A program made the position numbers and the translations under genes. The notes beneath the pieces are model-generated. The model was not told the DNA's origin. It saw only the letters and a program-made list of their open reading frames with translations, and did not search any database. A stretch of DNA of 64,000 nucleotides from positions 310,001-374,000 of the forward strand of contig WHVD01000081.1 in NCBI GenBank assembly GCA_015178975.1. The letters run 5' to 3'. Positions 53,960-64,000 of the stretch are shown here, one piece after another. The stretch comes from Hysterangium stoloniferum (taxonomy: Eukaryota > Basidiomycota > Agaricomycetes > Hysterangiales > Hysterangiaceae). The first letter of the stretch is position 1, and every line of letters begins with the position of its first letter.

Positions 53960-56900
53960 ATGGAAACAGAAGTTGTGAACCATACTTGTGATTCTGGACT
54001 TGGCATCACAGTGCTAGTCCAGGGCATCTCCCCGATTATTGAGTCTCTCATATTAACAAATTTACGGTGCTTCTTTACTGATAACAATTCTAACAGCATC
54101 ATCGCCATCCACGGCCTGGATGGACACCGTGAAGATTCCTGGACAGCCGAAAATGGAATACTGTGGCTCAAAGACCTATTGCCCCAACGATTGCCTCACG
54201 CCAGAATTGCTACATATGGCTATGACGCATCTACTGGAAGCCAATCAAACAAAATAGATGAGACATTGTATGGTCATGCAAACAATTTCATTTCGCGAGT
54301 CGCTTTGCTTAGGAACAGTTCAATTACCACGGTGAGTTTCCTTTGTTTATGGAGAATGATTATTGCCTTATGGCTAGACACGTCCCATCATCTTTCTTGC
54401 CCACAGCTGGGGTGGCATTATCCTCAAATCTGTACGTGTTTAATTTGGAAATACTTCGAAGGTTTGAGTTCAAATTGGGATGTGCGCGCGTAGGCTTTGA
54501 TTCACGCCAATGGATGCAACGAATCACATCTCCTTCATCACAAGCAAATCACGCTGTCCACCATCGGGATACTGTTCTTTGGCACACCCCACCAAGGTGC
54601 CGACGTTGTACTCTCTGCCTCTCAAATACGCGTACTTTCGCCTGTCGATGGAAATACATTATTACGCAACTTTGCAACCAATTCAGAGATGTTGGAGACA
54701 CAGTTATCTGAGTTCAACCCAATCAGCATTTCCTTCATTACAAAGTTTCTTTATGAGAGCTATCAAACTGTTCTGCATGACGGCACATCTAGTTTTGTAA
54801 GTGCCTTACATAGCACTGTTTCATTGTTATGAGCTCACAAGGTGTTAGATCGTGGCAAAGTCCTGTGCTATTGTCCCAGGTGCACGGGATGCTGAAGCTA
54901 TCGCATTGAATAAGAAACACATGGATATGATAAAATTTTCCTCTGCTGAGGATGATGATTTTAATGTGGTAGTCTCATTGTTGCAACACATTTTCGAGGA
55001 GGCAGAACGACCACTTGTCGATGCCAACGGCAGCACGAGTCACATCAAAACGCTTCAGGATCATTTCCAGCCTGTGGCGTCTGGCCTTGTTGCTGCGGAG
55101 GGCGGGCTCGCTACTTGCGATAATATCGAAATGACGTACCTCCAGCCGCTCAAGATATTCGACAACGTCACAAAGGAGATTGGCGATGTACGTGTTGTCA
55201 TTTTCGTGAAAAGAACAAACTGAGATTCTTCCGATCAGGTCCATCCATATGTCAAGCTCGCCTTGGGAATGCTCTCCGCTGCTTCTAAGGTACGTTTTTC
55301 CGTACGGAATTTCATTTTTACCTGTAGCTTCTTGCAGATGGTACTTGCTCAGGCGGAACGCGACCCGTCGATACTTAAGCTACTCAAAAAGCTGCATGAC
55401 GTCTACAAGGTCCTGGCTGAAGAACAAGAGAAGCTGCGCAGGATCCCATCGATGGATGCTGTCTTCGGGAAGTTGGTTCAGCAAACCCTTGAATGCGCGG
55501 ATTTCATCGGTCGTTACTCGGGGACCAAAAACGTCTGTGAGTAATCAGCCATCAATGACCTTCCGCACTTCACGGACGTTTATTCAAATCGTATGGCAGG
55601 GCTTAGGCTCGGTAAAAACATTATCTCCGAGACGGACGATGTGATCCAAAAATACAACAATATCCTGGGTAATCTCATGCAGCAGTTCCAAGATAATGCC
55701 ATTCGGGATGTAGGGCTCTTCGTTCATCACATAGGCAAGGAAATATTCGTGCCTTTGACTGGATATCCACTAATTTGTCTCTCCAGCTGAAACACCCGAC
55801 AATTACGGCATAGTCTATGCAAGTGGCGCTGGGATAAACACCACGAAACAATGCCTTCCGAAGACACGTGAAGAGATCCTTAAGGATATCGTTGATTGGA
55901 TTTTGATGACAGGAAGTGACGTTCCCCGTATCCTGTGGCTATCTGGTCCTGCAGGTACAGGTAAATCAGCAATCGCTCACACAATCGCCTTGTGGTGCAA
56001 GGATCTTGGAGCCCTCGGTTCATGCTTCTGCTTCGACCGTAACAGAACAAGCGATCGGCGCCACGAAAAAATCTTCTCGACCATCGCTCGGGACCTCGCT
56101 GATCTCGATCCTGCGATGAGGCTAGCACTGGTGAACGCTGTTAAGGACAACACGGAACTGAAGGGTACGGTTGACATCGTACAGCAGTGGCACAAGCTTG
56201 TAATGGATCCTCTCAAGAGAATCCATGGGTCGCATGCGGGTCCTATAGTCATTGTCATAGATGCATTGGATGAAAGTGGAGAAGCTGCCACGCGGAAGCA
56301 CCTCCTCCGTGTTTTGTCCAGCAAACTCGAGGATCTTGCCGTTCCAGGTGTTACTGAACTTCCTGACGACTTTCGGATCGTCGTCACATCCCGTCCCCTT
56401 CATGACATATTTGACACATTCAAAGGAGTCGACCACATCAAGCAAGTTTCCATGGATGATATTCCGCCGGACTCTGCAGAGCATGACGTCCGGACTTATG
56501 TTGAGCACGAGCTACCAGGGATTGCCGGTCTAGGAATCGAGGAGTTTACATATCTTGCCAAGAAAGCTGAAGGGGTCTTTGAGTGGGCACGTATTGCTTG
56601 CGAATATATCAAAGACACGCGTAGTCGGGACCCTACAAAACGATTCCGCCATATCATGTCGCGCAGTCCTCGAAAGCTTAACAACTTATATTACTTCATT
56701 CTGTCACAGATTGCACCAGAGGATGATGGAACGGGCGTTGAATATGAAGAAGGCCCAGGTTCAGAATTCCTGTCAGAGTTCTGTTCAGTGATGAGTCAAG
56801 TGCTTAGCGCAGCCGAGCCTCTCCCGTTGGCTTCTTTAAATGCAATGCGGCTCGAATTTCCAAACAGTAATGACCGTTATGACGCGGAATTGGTGGTGAA

Positions 56901-59871
56901 ACATATGGGTTCGCTTCTGAGCGGTGTAACTGACTCATCTTCCCCTATCCGACCTTTTCATGCATCGCTTCGTGATTTCCTAACAGACCGGAAACTCAGT
57001 AAAGAATTTTTTGTTGATGTCTCGAAGGCGCATAATGACCTTGCATTTGCGTCGTTGCGAGTTATGGCTGACCCGGAACATGGACTTCGGTTTAACATTT
57101 GCAAGATAGAGTCGTCGTATTACCCTAACGCACAGATTCCGGGCCTACCAGAAACCGTGGAGAGATGTATCTCCCCTCATCTATCGTATTCATGTCGGTT
57201 CTGGCTGAAACATATTCGAGAAGCACCGCGCGATGCAACCGTGAATGAGGAGAAAAGAATTGCTCTCGAAAAACGCCTGGTTGAGGAAGTGGTATCATTC
57301 GTCAATGATGAACGTATACTATTTTGGCTGGAAGCACTCAGCCTTGCCGATACTCTGACGAGTAGGACCGCATCAGAACTTCTGCGAATAGCTGGGTGGC
57401 TAAAGGTTAGTGATTATGATTTAATAACGGAAACAATGAAAGATGCTAATGGACCATGGTAGGAGCAAGCTGGATATGAAGACGTTTCTTCCACTGTATT
57501 GGATGTTGTCAGGTTCATTCAGATGTTTGGTGTTGCGATTGCATACAGCACTCCGCACCTATACCTGTCAGCACTTCCATTTTCGCCAAGTAACTCCATT
57601 ATATCACGGAAATTCAATGAAAAATATCCGAATACTCTTCGATTGGCTTCTGGACATAATCTCAACTGGCCGGTTGTTCAAAGTGTAATTCGGGCGCACA
57701 CGTCTTGGGTTGGTTCGGTCGCGTTTTCGCCGGACGGAACTCGGATCGTGTCCGGTTCTGATGACAAGACCGTCCGTCTCTGGGATGCGGTGACGGGAAA
57801 GCCGTTGCAGGAGCCGTTGCAGGGACACATGGATTCGGTTCGTTCGGTCGCGTTTTCGCTGGACGGGACTCGGATCGTGTCCGGTTCTGATGACAAGACC
57901 GTCCGTCTCTGGGATGCGGCGACGGGAAAGCCGTTGCAGGAGCCGTTACAGGGACACACGTCTTGGGTTCGTTCGGTCGCGTTTTCGCCGGACGGGACTC
58001 GGATCGTGTCCGGTTCTCGTGACAACACCGTCCGTCTCTGGGATGCGGTGACGGGAAAGCCGTTGCAGGAGCCGTTTCAGGGACACACGGATTCGGTTCT
58101 TTCGGTCGCGTTTTCGCCGGACGGGACTCGGATCGTGTCTGGTTCTTATGACAAGACCGTCTGTCTCTGGGATGCGGCGACGGGAAAGCCGTTGCAGGAG
58201 CCGTTGCAGGGACACACGTCTTGGGTTCTTTCGGTCGCGTTTTCACCGGACGGGGCTCGGATTGTGTCCGGTTCTTATGACAACACCGTCCGTCTCTGGG
58301 ATGCGGCGACGGGAAAGCCGTTGCAGGAACCGTTGCAGGGATACACGTCTTGGGTTCTTTCGGTCGCGTTTTCGCCGGACGGGGCTCGGATCGTGTCCGG
58401 TTCTTATGACAACACCGTCCGTCTCTGGGATGCGGCGACGGGAAAGCCGTTGCAGGAGCCGTTGCAGGGACATACGTCTTGGGTTCGTTCGGTCGCGTTT
58501 TCGCCGGACGGGACTCGGATCGTGTCCGGTTCTTATGACAACACCGTCCGTCTCTGGGATGCGGCAATGGGAAAGCCGTTGCAGGAGCCGTTGCAGGGAT
58601 ACACGTCTTGGGTTCTTTCGGTCGCGTTTTCGCCGGACGGGGCTCAGATCGTGTCCGGTTCTTATGACAAGACCATCCGTCTCTGGGATGCGGTGACGGG
58701 AAAGCCGTTGCAGGAGCCGTTGCAGGGACACACGTCTTCGGTTCGTTCGGTCGCATTTTCGCCGGACGGGAATCGGATCGTGTCCGGTTCTTATGACAAG
58801 ACCGTCTGTCTCTGGGATGCGGCGACGGGAAAGCCGTTGCAGGAGCCGTTGCAGGGACACACGTCTTGGGTTCGTTCGGTCGCGTTTTCGCCGGACGGGA
58901 CTCGGATTGTGTCCGGTTCTTATGACAAGACCATTCGTCTCTGGGATGTGGTGACGGGAAAGCCGTTGCAGGAGCCGCTGCAGGGACACACGGATTCGGT
59001 TCTTTCGGTCGCGTTTTCGCCGGACGGGACTCGGATCGTGTCCGGTTCTGGTGACAACACCGTCCGTCTCTGGGATGCGGCGACGGGAAAGCCGTTGCAG
59101 GAGCCGTTGCAGGGACACACGTCTTCGGTTCGTTCGGTCGCGTTTTCGCCGGACGGGACTCGGATCGTGTCCGGTTCTGGTGACAACACCGTCCGTCTCT
59201 GGGATGCGGCGACGGGAAAGCCGTCGGAGGAGCCATTGCAGGGACACACGGATTCGGTTCTGTCGGTCGCGTTTTCGCCGGACGGGACTCGGATCGTGTC
59301 CGGTTCTGATGACAAGACCGTCCGTCTCTGGGATGCGGCGACGGGAAAGCCGTTGCAGGAGCCATTGCAGGGACACACGTCTTGGGTTCTTTCGGTCGCG
59401 TTTTCGCCGGACGGGGCTCGGATCGTGTCTGGTTCTTATGACAACACCGTCCGTCTCTGGGATGCGGCGACGGGAAAGCCGTTGCAGGGGCACACGGATT
59501 CGGTTCGTTCGGTGGTGTTTTCGCCGGACGGGACTCTGATTGTGTCCGGTTTTGGTGGCAAGACCATCCAGCTCTGGAGTGCTATTGTGCAACCCTTTGT
59601 TAATTTTTCACCATGCAATGATCATGCACTTTTTGATGTGGCACAGCTTTTGGAAGACATCTCTTTAGAAGATTATTGGCAGCATTCATTCACGCTGGAC
59701 AGTGAAGGATGGATGAAGGGACCCAACAACCGGCTCTTATTTTGGGTACCACCTGCTTTGCGAGAGCCATTCTATACTCCATTAACTAGACTTATTATAC
59801 CACCAATTGCTATTGAGCTTGATTTGAGGCACATGGTCCATGGAACCCGTTGGCGAGGATGTCAAGGTTAG
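53960..59871 (+). CDS. SesB-NACHT-WD40 NLR-like protein, 9 exons, 1,826 residues
   Basis: Exons: 53,960-54,331; 54,378-54,431; 54,494-54,796; 54,849-55,187; 55,239-55,289; 55,338-55,536; 55,600-55,734; 55,787-57,405; 57,463-59,871. All phases agree. Residues 48-270 form a SesB-type alpha/beta hydrolase: IAIHGLDGH, a serine elbow LAHSWGG (Ser134), FFGTPHQGAD (170-179) and a late KKHMDMIKF (His267). A helical linker follows, then NACHT with Walker A GPAGTGKS (538-545) and Walker B IVIDALDE (640-647). Residues 1,103-1,736 hold 15 WD40 repeats. The C-terminal 90 residues end VHGTRWRGCQ. Fungal NLRs of this layout are implicated in heterokaryon incompatibility and non-self sensing: ligand binding by WD40, NTP-driven oligomerisation, effector output by the N-terminal domain. 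No stop or frameshift, so probably functional; the role here is inferred. Confidence 0.9.
55735..55786 (+). other. GC-AG intron in the NLR gene
   Basis: The seventh intron must begin GCAAGG at 55,735 to keep phase between ...LFVHHI and the next exon (ETPDNYGIVYASG), and it ends CTCCAG. The other seven introns begin GT. GC-AG introns are a known minority class; the strong AAGG context after GC is typical. Reading through instead gives a stop after ICLSS. Confidence 0.7.
57697..59600 (+). repeat. 129-bp WD40-encoding tandem repeats, 15 units
   Basis: Thirteen units of exactly 129 bases start at 57,697. A 117-base unit follows at 59,374 (it lacks EPLQ), and a diverged last unit starts at 59,491. 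The unit reads approximately HTSWVRSVAFSPDGTRIVSG, then SYDNTVRLWDAATGKPLQEP, then LQG. Differences cluster at a few codons: unit residues 3, 4 and 6 (TSW/TDS, R/L/G), 15 (T/A/N), 22 (D/Y/R/G) and 24 (K/N). The framework is almost invariant at DNA level, which indicates recent unit exchange. Two seven-bladed propellers plus one unit would fit. Confidence 0.9.
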
Positions 59872-60019
59872 TGATTTCTTATTTCTATAAACTGTATTGT
59901 TAGCAATGTCAGTTTCCTGCAGAGTTATTTCTGTTTTTTGTAAAGTAGAAAATTTTTGTTTCACAATAATATTGATACAAAACAGGTACAGTCCTATAAT
60001 ATTAAGTAATATATGTATA

Positions 60020-61055
60020 TACAGTGATCCAAAAAAGTATCTGGATGTTTGGTGAAATTAGAAAGAGGGGTTCACAGCTCCAGAAATAAAATAAATAAAA
60101 ATCTGAAAAAAAATTAGAAGTAAAAGGTATACATCTGACCTATATGGTGACATAAACATGACATCATAGCTTTCCTTATCAGGGAAGTAAAAAATGAACA
60201 ATGGACATAGTGCATCCAGCCACTTTTTTTGCTCTGTCAACTGATACATGAAACTCAACTGGGATGGTCTAATAAATTAGATCACGGTCTTTGCAATGGG
60301 AGTGTTTAAGCTCCGCTACACTGGAACCCTTTCCTGTCACCTTTGTCTCTTGCCACCATCATCTGAGTGGCCAGCCCTCAAGGTATTGCTCAGCCTTGCC
60401 TTGAGTACTTTTCTTTTTCCCACCATCCCACCCTTTCCTGCTCCTTTATTGCCCTAAAACCCATAGTTTAGATTGAGTTTTCATGTATTTACTACTAGTT
60501 TGGCATGCTGTTGGGGCTTGCTCATGTCCCCATAAGCATGCTTTGTGCAATGGAGCCTGTGGCCCCTGGATTCACTTCCACTGGGGGTCCACTCACCAAA
60601 CATGGACAGAGACAAAGATAAGGTTTATATGTATGACTGTGAGAATTTCTGGTTAAGTTCAAGGTCATGTGACCACATGTTTGAATAACATATTTGCATG
60701 AACCTTTGCCTCATTTTACCTTCCCACCATATTATGAAGAAGCACTCTGCTGAAACAAGACTCTCTGTCATTTCTATTCTCCAGGAGGATCACTCCTACA
60801 GAGCAATTACTTCTAAACTCCATATTGGGCACTCTACAGTGTTAGAAATTTGCTCCCAACCCCCTGGTCCACTTCCAACACCTTCCAAAGGTTATCCTCC
60901 AAAGCTCTCCTCCAGGGATCATCATCACCTGGTTCATTCTATCACCTCTGGGCAGGTTAATAATGCCTCCCAGACCAAGTCCCACCTCTTCCTCAATGTC
61001 TGCACACAGACAATTCACAATGCTGAAAATTCTTTTCTACTTCAAACTATAGGTG
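60020..61055 (+). mobile_element. Tc1/mariner-type element remnant
   Basis: A terminus TACAGTGATCCAAAAAAGTA begins at 60,020, matching the TA-CAGTG start common to Tc1/mariner elements. The transposase start is at 60,734 (MKKHSAETRLSVISILQEDH), followed by a helix-turn-helix part (SKLHIGHSTVLEI), PKLSSRDHHHLVHSITSGQV and NVCTQTIHNAENSFL. After about 61,050 similarity stops: the catalytic DDE half and the right terminus are missing. The remaining 700 bases before the gene are non-coding. A truncated, dead copy. Confidence 0.7.
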
Positions 61056-61439
61056 TTTTCTTCATGCAAGTATCAAATACTCACTGAATTTACAAATGTT
61101 TCATCTTTTGGTTTTGCATCCTAGCTTGACTTCCTTCCACAGATAATTCTATTCCTGATGCCACCTCTTGCTTTCAATTTGCCCTCATGTTCTCCATTAC
61201 CCCTAACCTTTCACTCAGGCCTTCCCCCAAGGTTCTTCCTCCTAAGTCAGTCTGCCACTCACCCTATTGTTTCTGTTGTCTTATAACAACATCAGGTCTT
61301 CATGGCTGAATTCACAGACTACTTCTCCCAGTCCTCCAGCCTTTCTAAGCTCTGCCCCACTTGGCCTGCATCTGCTGCCATTGATGCCTCTCTGTCATCT
61401 GTGGTCACAGCTGGCTTCTGCTTTAGACCACAACATGAT
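61056..61439. other. Spacer before a solo LTR
   Basis: A plus frame at 61,302-61,440 reads MAEFTDYFSQSSSLSKLCPT and is cut by the LTR. It is short and may be a piece of a gag-like gene or chance. CT-rich, no CpG. Confidence 0.25.
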
Positions 61440-61444
61440 GTTGC

Positions 61445-62273
61445 TATTACGACTGGAAATCCCACCAGACTCCAGGCACTAACTTATATGCACCTGTGCC
61501 CTATACACACCAATTGTCAGTTTACCAGAATTCCTGCCCCGGACTCTTTACATCAGACTTGTCCACATTTGACTTTGTTACATTGTGTATCAGTCACCAG
61601 ATTACCCACTGGACTCCGTCCCTGTCTATGTCCGACCTCATCCCATGCATCAGTCACCAGACCCCACTCAGAAAACCTGTCATCACTTTAACTGAGCCCT
61701 GTTCCCATTTTAGTCAAATGACCTGTCACGATTTGGACTCCGCTCCCGCTCTGTTTCCTGTTATGGTTTATGATTTGTCACGATTCAGACTCCGCTCCGT
61801 TCTGTCCCATTCCTAACACCAAATTTGGTGTTTACTATTCTCATTTTATGTTTTGCTAGTTCTGTTTCATTATTACTGTATTTGGTATGTCATTCATTCC
61901 ACAGTCTATATGTATAGTCTGGCAGATATTGTACATAAAATCCAGTCAGAAAATTGGCTTAGATTCCCCCAGTAATCTAATACCTTTTCCACTCTAAACT
62001 CCCTTTGAATCACACTGCTGTCACTAGTCAGAGCCCACGGGCTCCGGCACATCTATCTCTCTTATTTATCTCGACTCCCTGACCTCTCGACCCACAACCT
62101 CCGACCTATGACCCCTCGACCCACAAACCCTGCCTGGACTCCCCAGGATTCCCATCCACCTGTCTGAAATTGGACAACACGATCTCGCGAGGGTGCAGCC
62201 TATAAGCTGAAGCCAAGTCCTACCGGTTATCCCACAGGTTTCTCTGGAGACCCGCCGTGTACATACCCTAACA
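61445..62273 (+). mobile_element. Solo LTR, 829 bp, Ty3/gypsy family
   Basis: The same family as the 29.5 and 38 kb LTRs. It starts TATTACGACTGG (first bases changed from TGTTA) and ends TACCCTAACA, flanked by a perfect GTTGC duplication (61,440-61,444 and 62,274-62,278). Many transition differences from the other copies and low CpG suggest that it is older. Confidence 0.85.
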
Positions 62274-62278
62274 GTTGC

Positions 62279-62640
62279 TCACCAGACTAGAGTGAGATAA
62301 AGACTGTGAGTGATCCACATGGACAAGCCTTTTATGCTATCAGAAAACCTTCAAAACCCCCAGGCTCTAGAGAGAATTCAACTGTCTGTCCCAAGGCCCA
62401 GAGTTTCATCTTGCAAATGTTTTTTGGTTGGCATCCTTAGCAAAGTTTTTACTAATGGTGAGTACCCTGTGCATGCTTTCTGCAATTTAGGTTTAATATA
62501 TATTTCTTTATCTACAGTCATTTGATAGCAAATACATGCAGAATTTGAAGGACTCATTGTCGTGACTATGAACTTTCCAATCTGTTCCCTTATCTGATTG
62601 GATACCATCTTAGGAATCTCAATGAGCCAACAGGTGTCAA
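62279..62640. other. Spacer, no gene seen
   Basis: AT-rich stretch between the solo LTR and the 21-bp minisatellite. A short plus frame (62,310-62,525) is not protein-like. No element ends recognised. Confidence 0.3.
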
Positions 62641-62643
62641 ACA

Positions 62644-62834
62644 AAAAGGGTGGAGTCTTGTATGAAAAGGGTGGAGTCTTGTATGAAAAGGGTGGAGTCT
62701 TGTATGAAAAGGGTGGAGTCTTGTATGAAAAGGGTGGAGTCTTGTATGAAAAGGGTGGAGTCTTGTATGAAAAGGGTGGAGTCTTGTATGAAAAGGGTGG
62801 AGTCTTGTATGAAAAGAGTGGAGTCTTGTACAAA
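62644..62834. repeat. 21-bp minisatellite, nine units
   Basis: Nine head-to-tail copies of AAAAGGGTGGAGTCTTGTATG, almost identical except for the first (one extra A) and the last (AAAAGAGTGG). Because the period is seven codons and the unit lacks stops in most frames, several overlapping frames stay open on both strands. A looser tenth unit (ACACATTTGGAGTCTTCTACG) follows at about 62,835. Confidence 0.95.
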
Positions 62835-62859
62835 AACACATTTGGAGTCTTCTACGAAA

Positions 62860-63905
62860 AGGTAGATGGTCCACCTCAGGCAAGAATACATGTAAAAATT
62901 TATATATAGAGTTATCATCTTCTATCTTCCAACTTTCATTTTCATACCTTTGTTTGTTTATTTATCTTTATTTTAGACAAGTCACTTATTCACCTCTTGT
63001 TTGCTTTACCCTTTCATCCTTGTCACTGTGCTCTTCTGCACTCTCCTCTGCAATATTGCCTTGCTTGTTGGCATTCTGCTGCAAACATGAGTGCACTATG
63101 TCTAACTTATCCTTAGATACCTTTCATTTGTACCTTCTTCTTTGTTGCTTACATTTTCTCATATGTTATATGCTTTCCATACTTCATGTATGTCCCATTG
63201 AGCTGCTATGCCTCTCTCTGAGACTAGTATTGTACCCTAAACCCTAAACCCAGAAAATGTGGATAGTATTGGAAGGGGTTTAAGTTCCGGATCTCGGGGC
63301 AGATATTACGGGGATATTCTGGACATTTCCCAGAAATATGTCCTCGGAGTTTCGGAGGATTAGTCCGGGAGTTTCTGGGGATTAGTAATGGGAGTATCGG
63401 AATATTACCAGAGTACAGATGGACTTGGCTTCAGCTTATGTGCTGCGCCCTCATGCACTCACTCGGGTGTCCATATTTCAGAGGATGAATATATGTCAGA
63501 ATGTTATGGATACTTGGAAGTTCCGGGAGTTCCGGATATCTGGAGTCCAGAGAGTTCCGAAGATTGAGCGTACAGAAAGACAGAAGAGATACAAACTAAT
63601 TCAAGATTAAAACTAAAGAGTAAGTACATGACTATGGAAGACTACATATATAGATGTTCCAGTAATTGTACTACAAATCTAGAAGTATAATAATACAGAT
63701 TAGGATGAAGATTCCGAAACGGGAATACAACAAGAACAATAAACAAGTGAATGAATAACTGTTAACCTGTCAGTTACTAAATACGGAACAAGGATGAGGT
63801 TTGGAAATATGGAAACTATAAATGTTCCATAGTCGGAAGTCGGGTCAGATTTTGAGGTGGATGTCAGAAAGTCAGATCGGAGACTTGGGATGGAAAGTCA
63901 GATCA
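62860..63905. other. Non-coding tract with telomere-like and LTR fragments
   Basis: CCCTAAACCCTAAACCC sits at 63,235-63,251, a short telomere-like stretch. GGACTTGGCTTCAGCTTAT..GCTGCGCCCTC at 63,422-63,452 matches the 3' part of the gypsy LTR in minus orientation, so it is a small LTR fragment. The rest is rich in TTCCGG/GGGAGT phrases, possibly another LTR. No gene seen. Confidence 0.35.
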
Positions 63906-63907
63906 GA

Positions 63908-64000
63908 GATGGGAGTTTGACCGGGAGTCTGACTGGAAGTCTGACCGGGAGTCTGACTGGAAGTCTGACCGGAAGTCTGACCGGAAGTCTGACTGGGAGT
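63908..64000. repeat. 12-bp minisatellite at the right edge
   Basis: At least seven units of GG(A/G)AGTCTGAC(C/T) run to the last base of the window, with earlier looser forms (AGTCAGATCGGAGA) from about 63,845. The array continues beyond the window. The period is a multiple of three, but no long open frame was noted. Confidence 0.75.

Noticed and set aside
57662..59592. Very long open frames on the minus strand (up to 567 residues) and extra plus frames across the WD40 repeats.
   Set aside because: They exist because the 129-bp unit has no stop in those frames and is repeated. The plus frame alone gives a real domain, continuous with NACHT upstream and a conserved C-terminus downstream.
62378..62918. 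Overlapping open frames on both strands across the 21-bp repeat.
   Set aside because: The unit is 7 codons long and stop-free in most frames, so openness is not evidence of coding. No conserved flanking domain.
63235..63251. A telomere or interstitial telomeric array (CCCTAAA repeats).
   Set aside because: Only about two and a half units in single-copy surroundings; too short to distinguish from chance or a microsatellite.
1..64000. CRISPR arrays, bacterial operons, integrons or phage genes.
   Set aside because: No regularly spaced identical repeats with unique spacers. Introns and fungal gene families throughout indicate nuclear fungal DNA.

Overview
The window looks like repeat-rich nuclear DNA of a basidiomycete fungus, most likely an agaricomycete and possibly a boletoid lineage. 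The basis is short GT-AG introns of about 45-115 bp, a SesB-NACHT-WD40 NLR-like gene, DUF6533 membrane-protein genes, a KDZ-family transposase, a chromodomain Ty3/gypsy element and a multi-copy coiled-coil/cysteine-cluster gene. No bacterial operon structure, rRNA gene or CRISPR array was seen. The placement is inference from gene content; no search was run.

Layout. Positions 1-27,600 and 47,590-51,720 are built from one multi-gene block that recurs, on both strands and partly decayed. It holds four gene families: gene 1 (Thr/Ala-rich head, 14-residue coiled-coil repeats, acidic tail), gene 2 (acidic/basic, nuclear-looking), gene 3 (a short acidic protein) and a DUF6533 multi-pass membrane protein. 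The copies keep the same circular order but start and end at different points, as expected from a rearranged tandem array. Comparing copies gives filled and empty sites for several insertions: two small LTR-like elements, a 289-bp hairpin element and a 259-bp LTR-ended element with a tRNA-like core. From 28.8 to 32.6 kb lie a repeat-associated hypothetical gene split by a solo LTR, a gag-like zinc-knuckle gene split by the second hairpin element, and a small MITE candidate. A glutaminyl-cyclase fragment lies at 32.8-33.2 kb. From 35.4 to 42.9 kb a KDZ transposase gene is cut by a 5'-truncated Ty3/gypsy element. That element has a 3' LTR (itself carrying a nested LTR), a polypurine tract, an antisense spliced gene and a chromodomain integrase. 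From 43 to 47.6 kb are small hypothetical genes and a copia RNase H remnant.

The one clearly intact large gene is at 53,960-59,871. It is a nine-exon NLR-like gene encoding a predicted 1,826-residue protein: SesB-type alpha/beta hydrolase, NACHT NTPase and 15 WD40 repeats whose 129-bp units are almost identical. It is the best candidate for a functional system here, probably non-self recognition or programmed cell death. Beyond it are a Tc1/mariner remnant (60.0-61.1 kb), another solo LTR (61.4-62.3 kb), a 21-bp minisatellite and a 12-bp minisatellite that runs off the right edge.

Many disabled copies carry premature stops, several consistent with CGA to TGA change, and transposon-rich tracts look CpG-poor beside the CpG-rich NLR gene. 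This suggests methylation-linked decay of repeats around one conserved gene.
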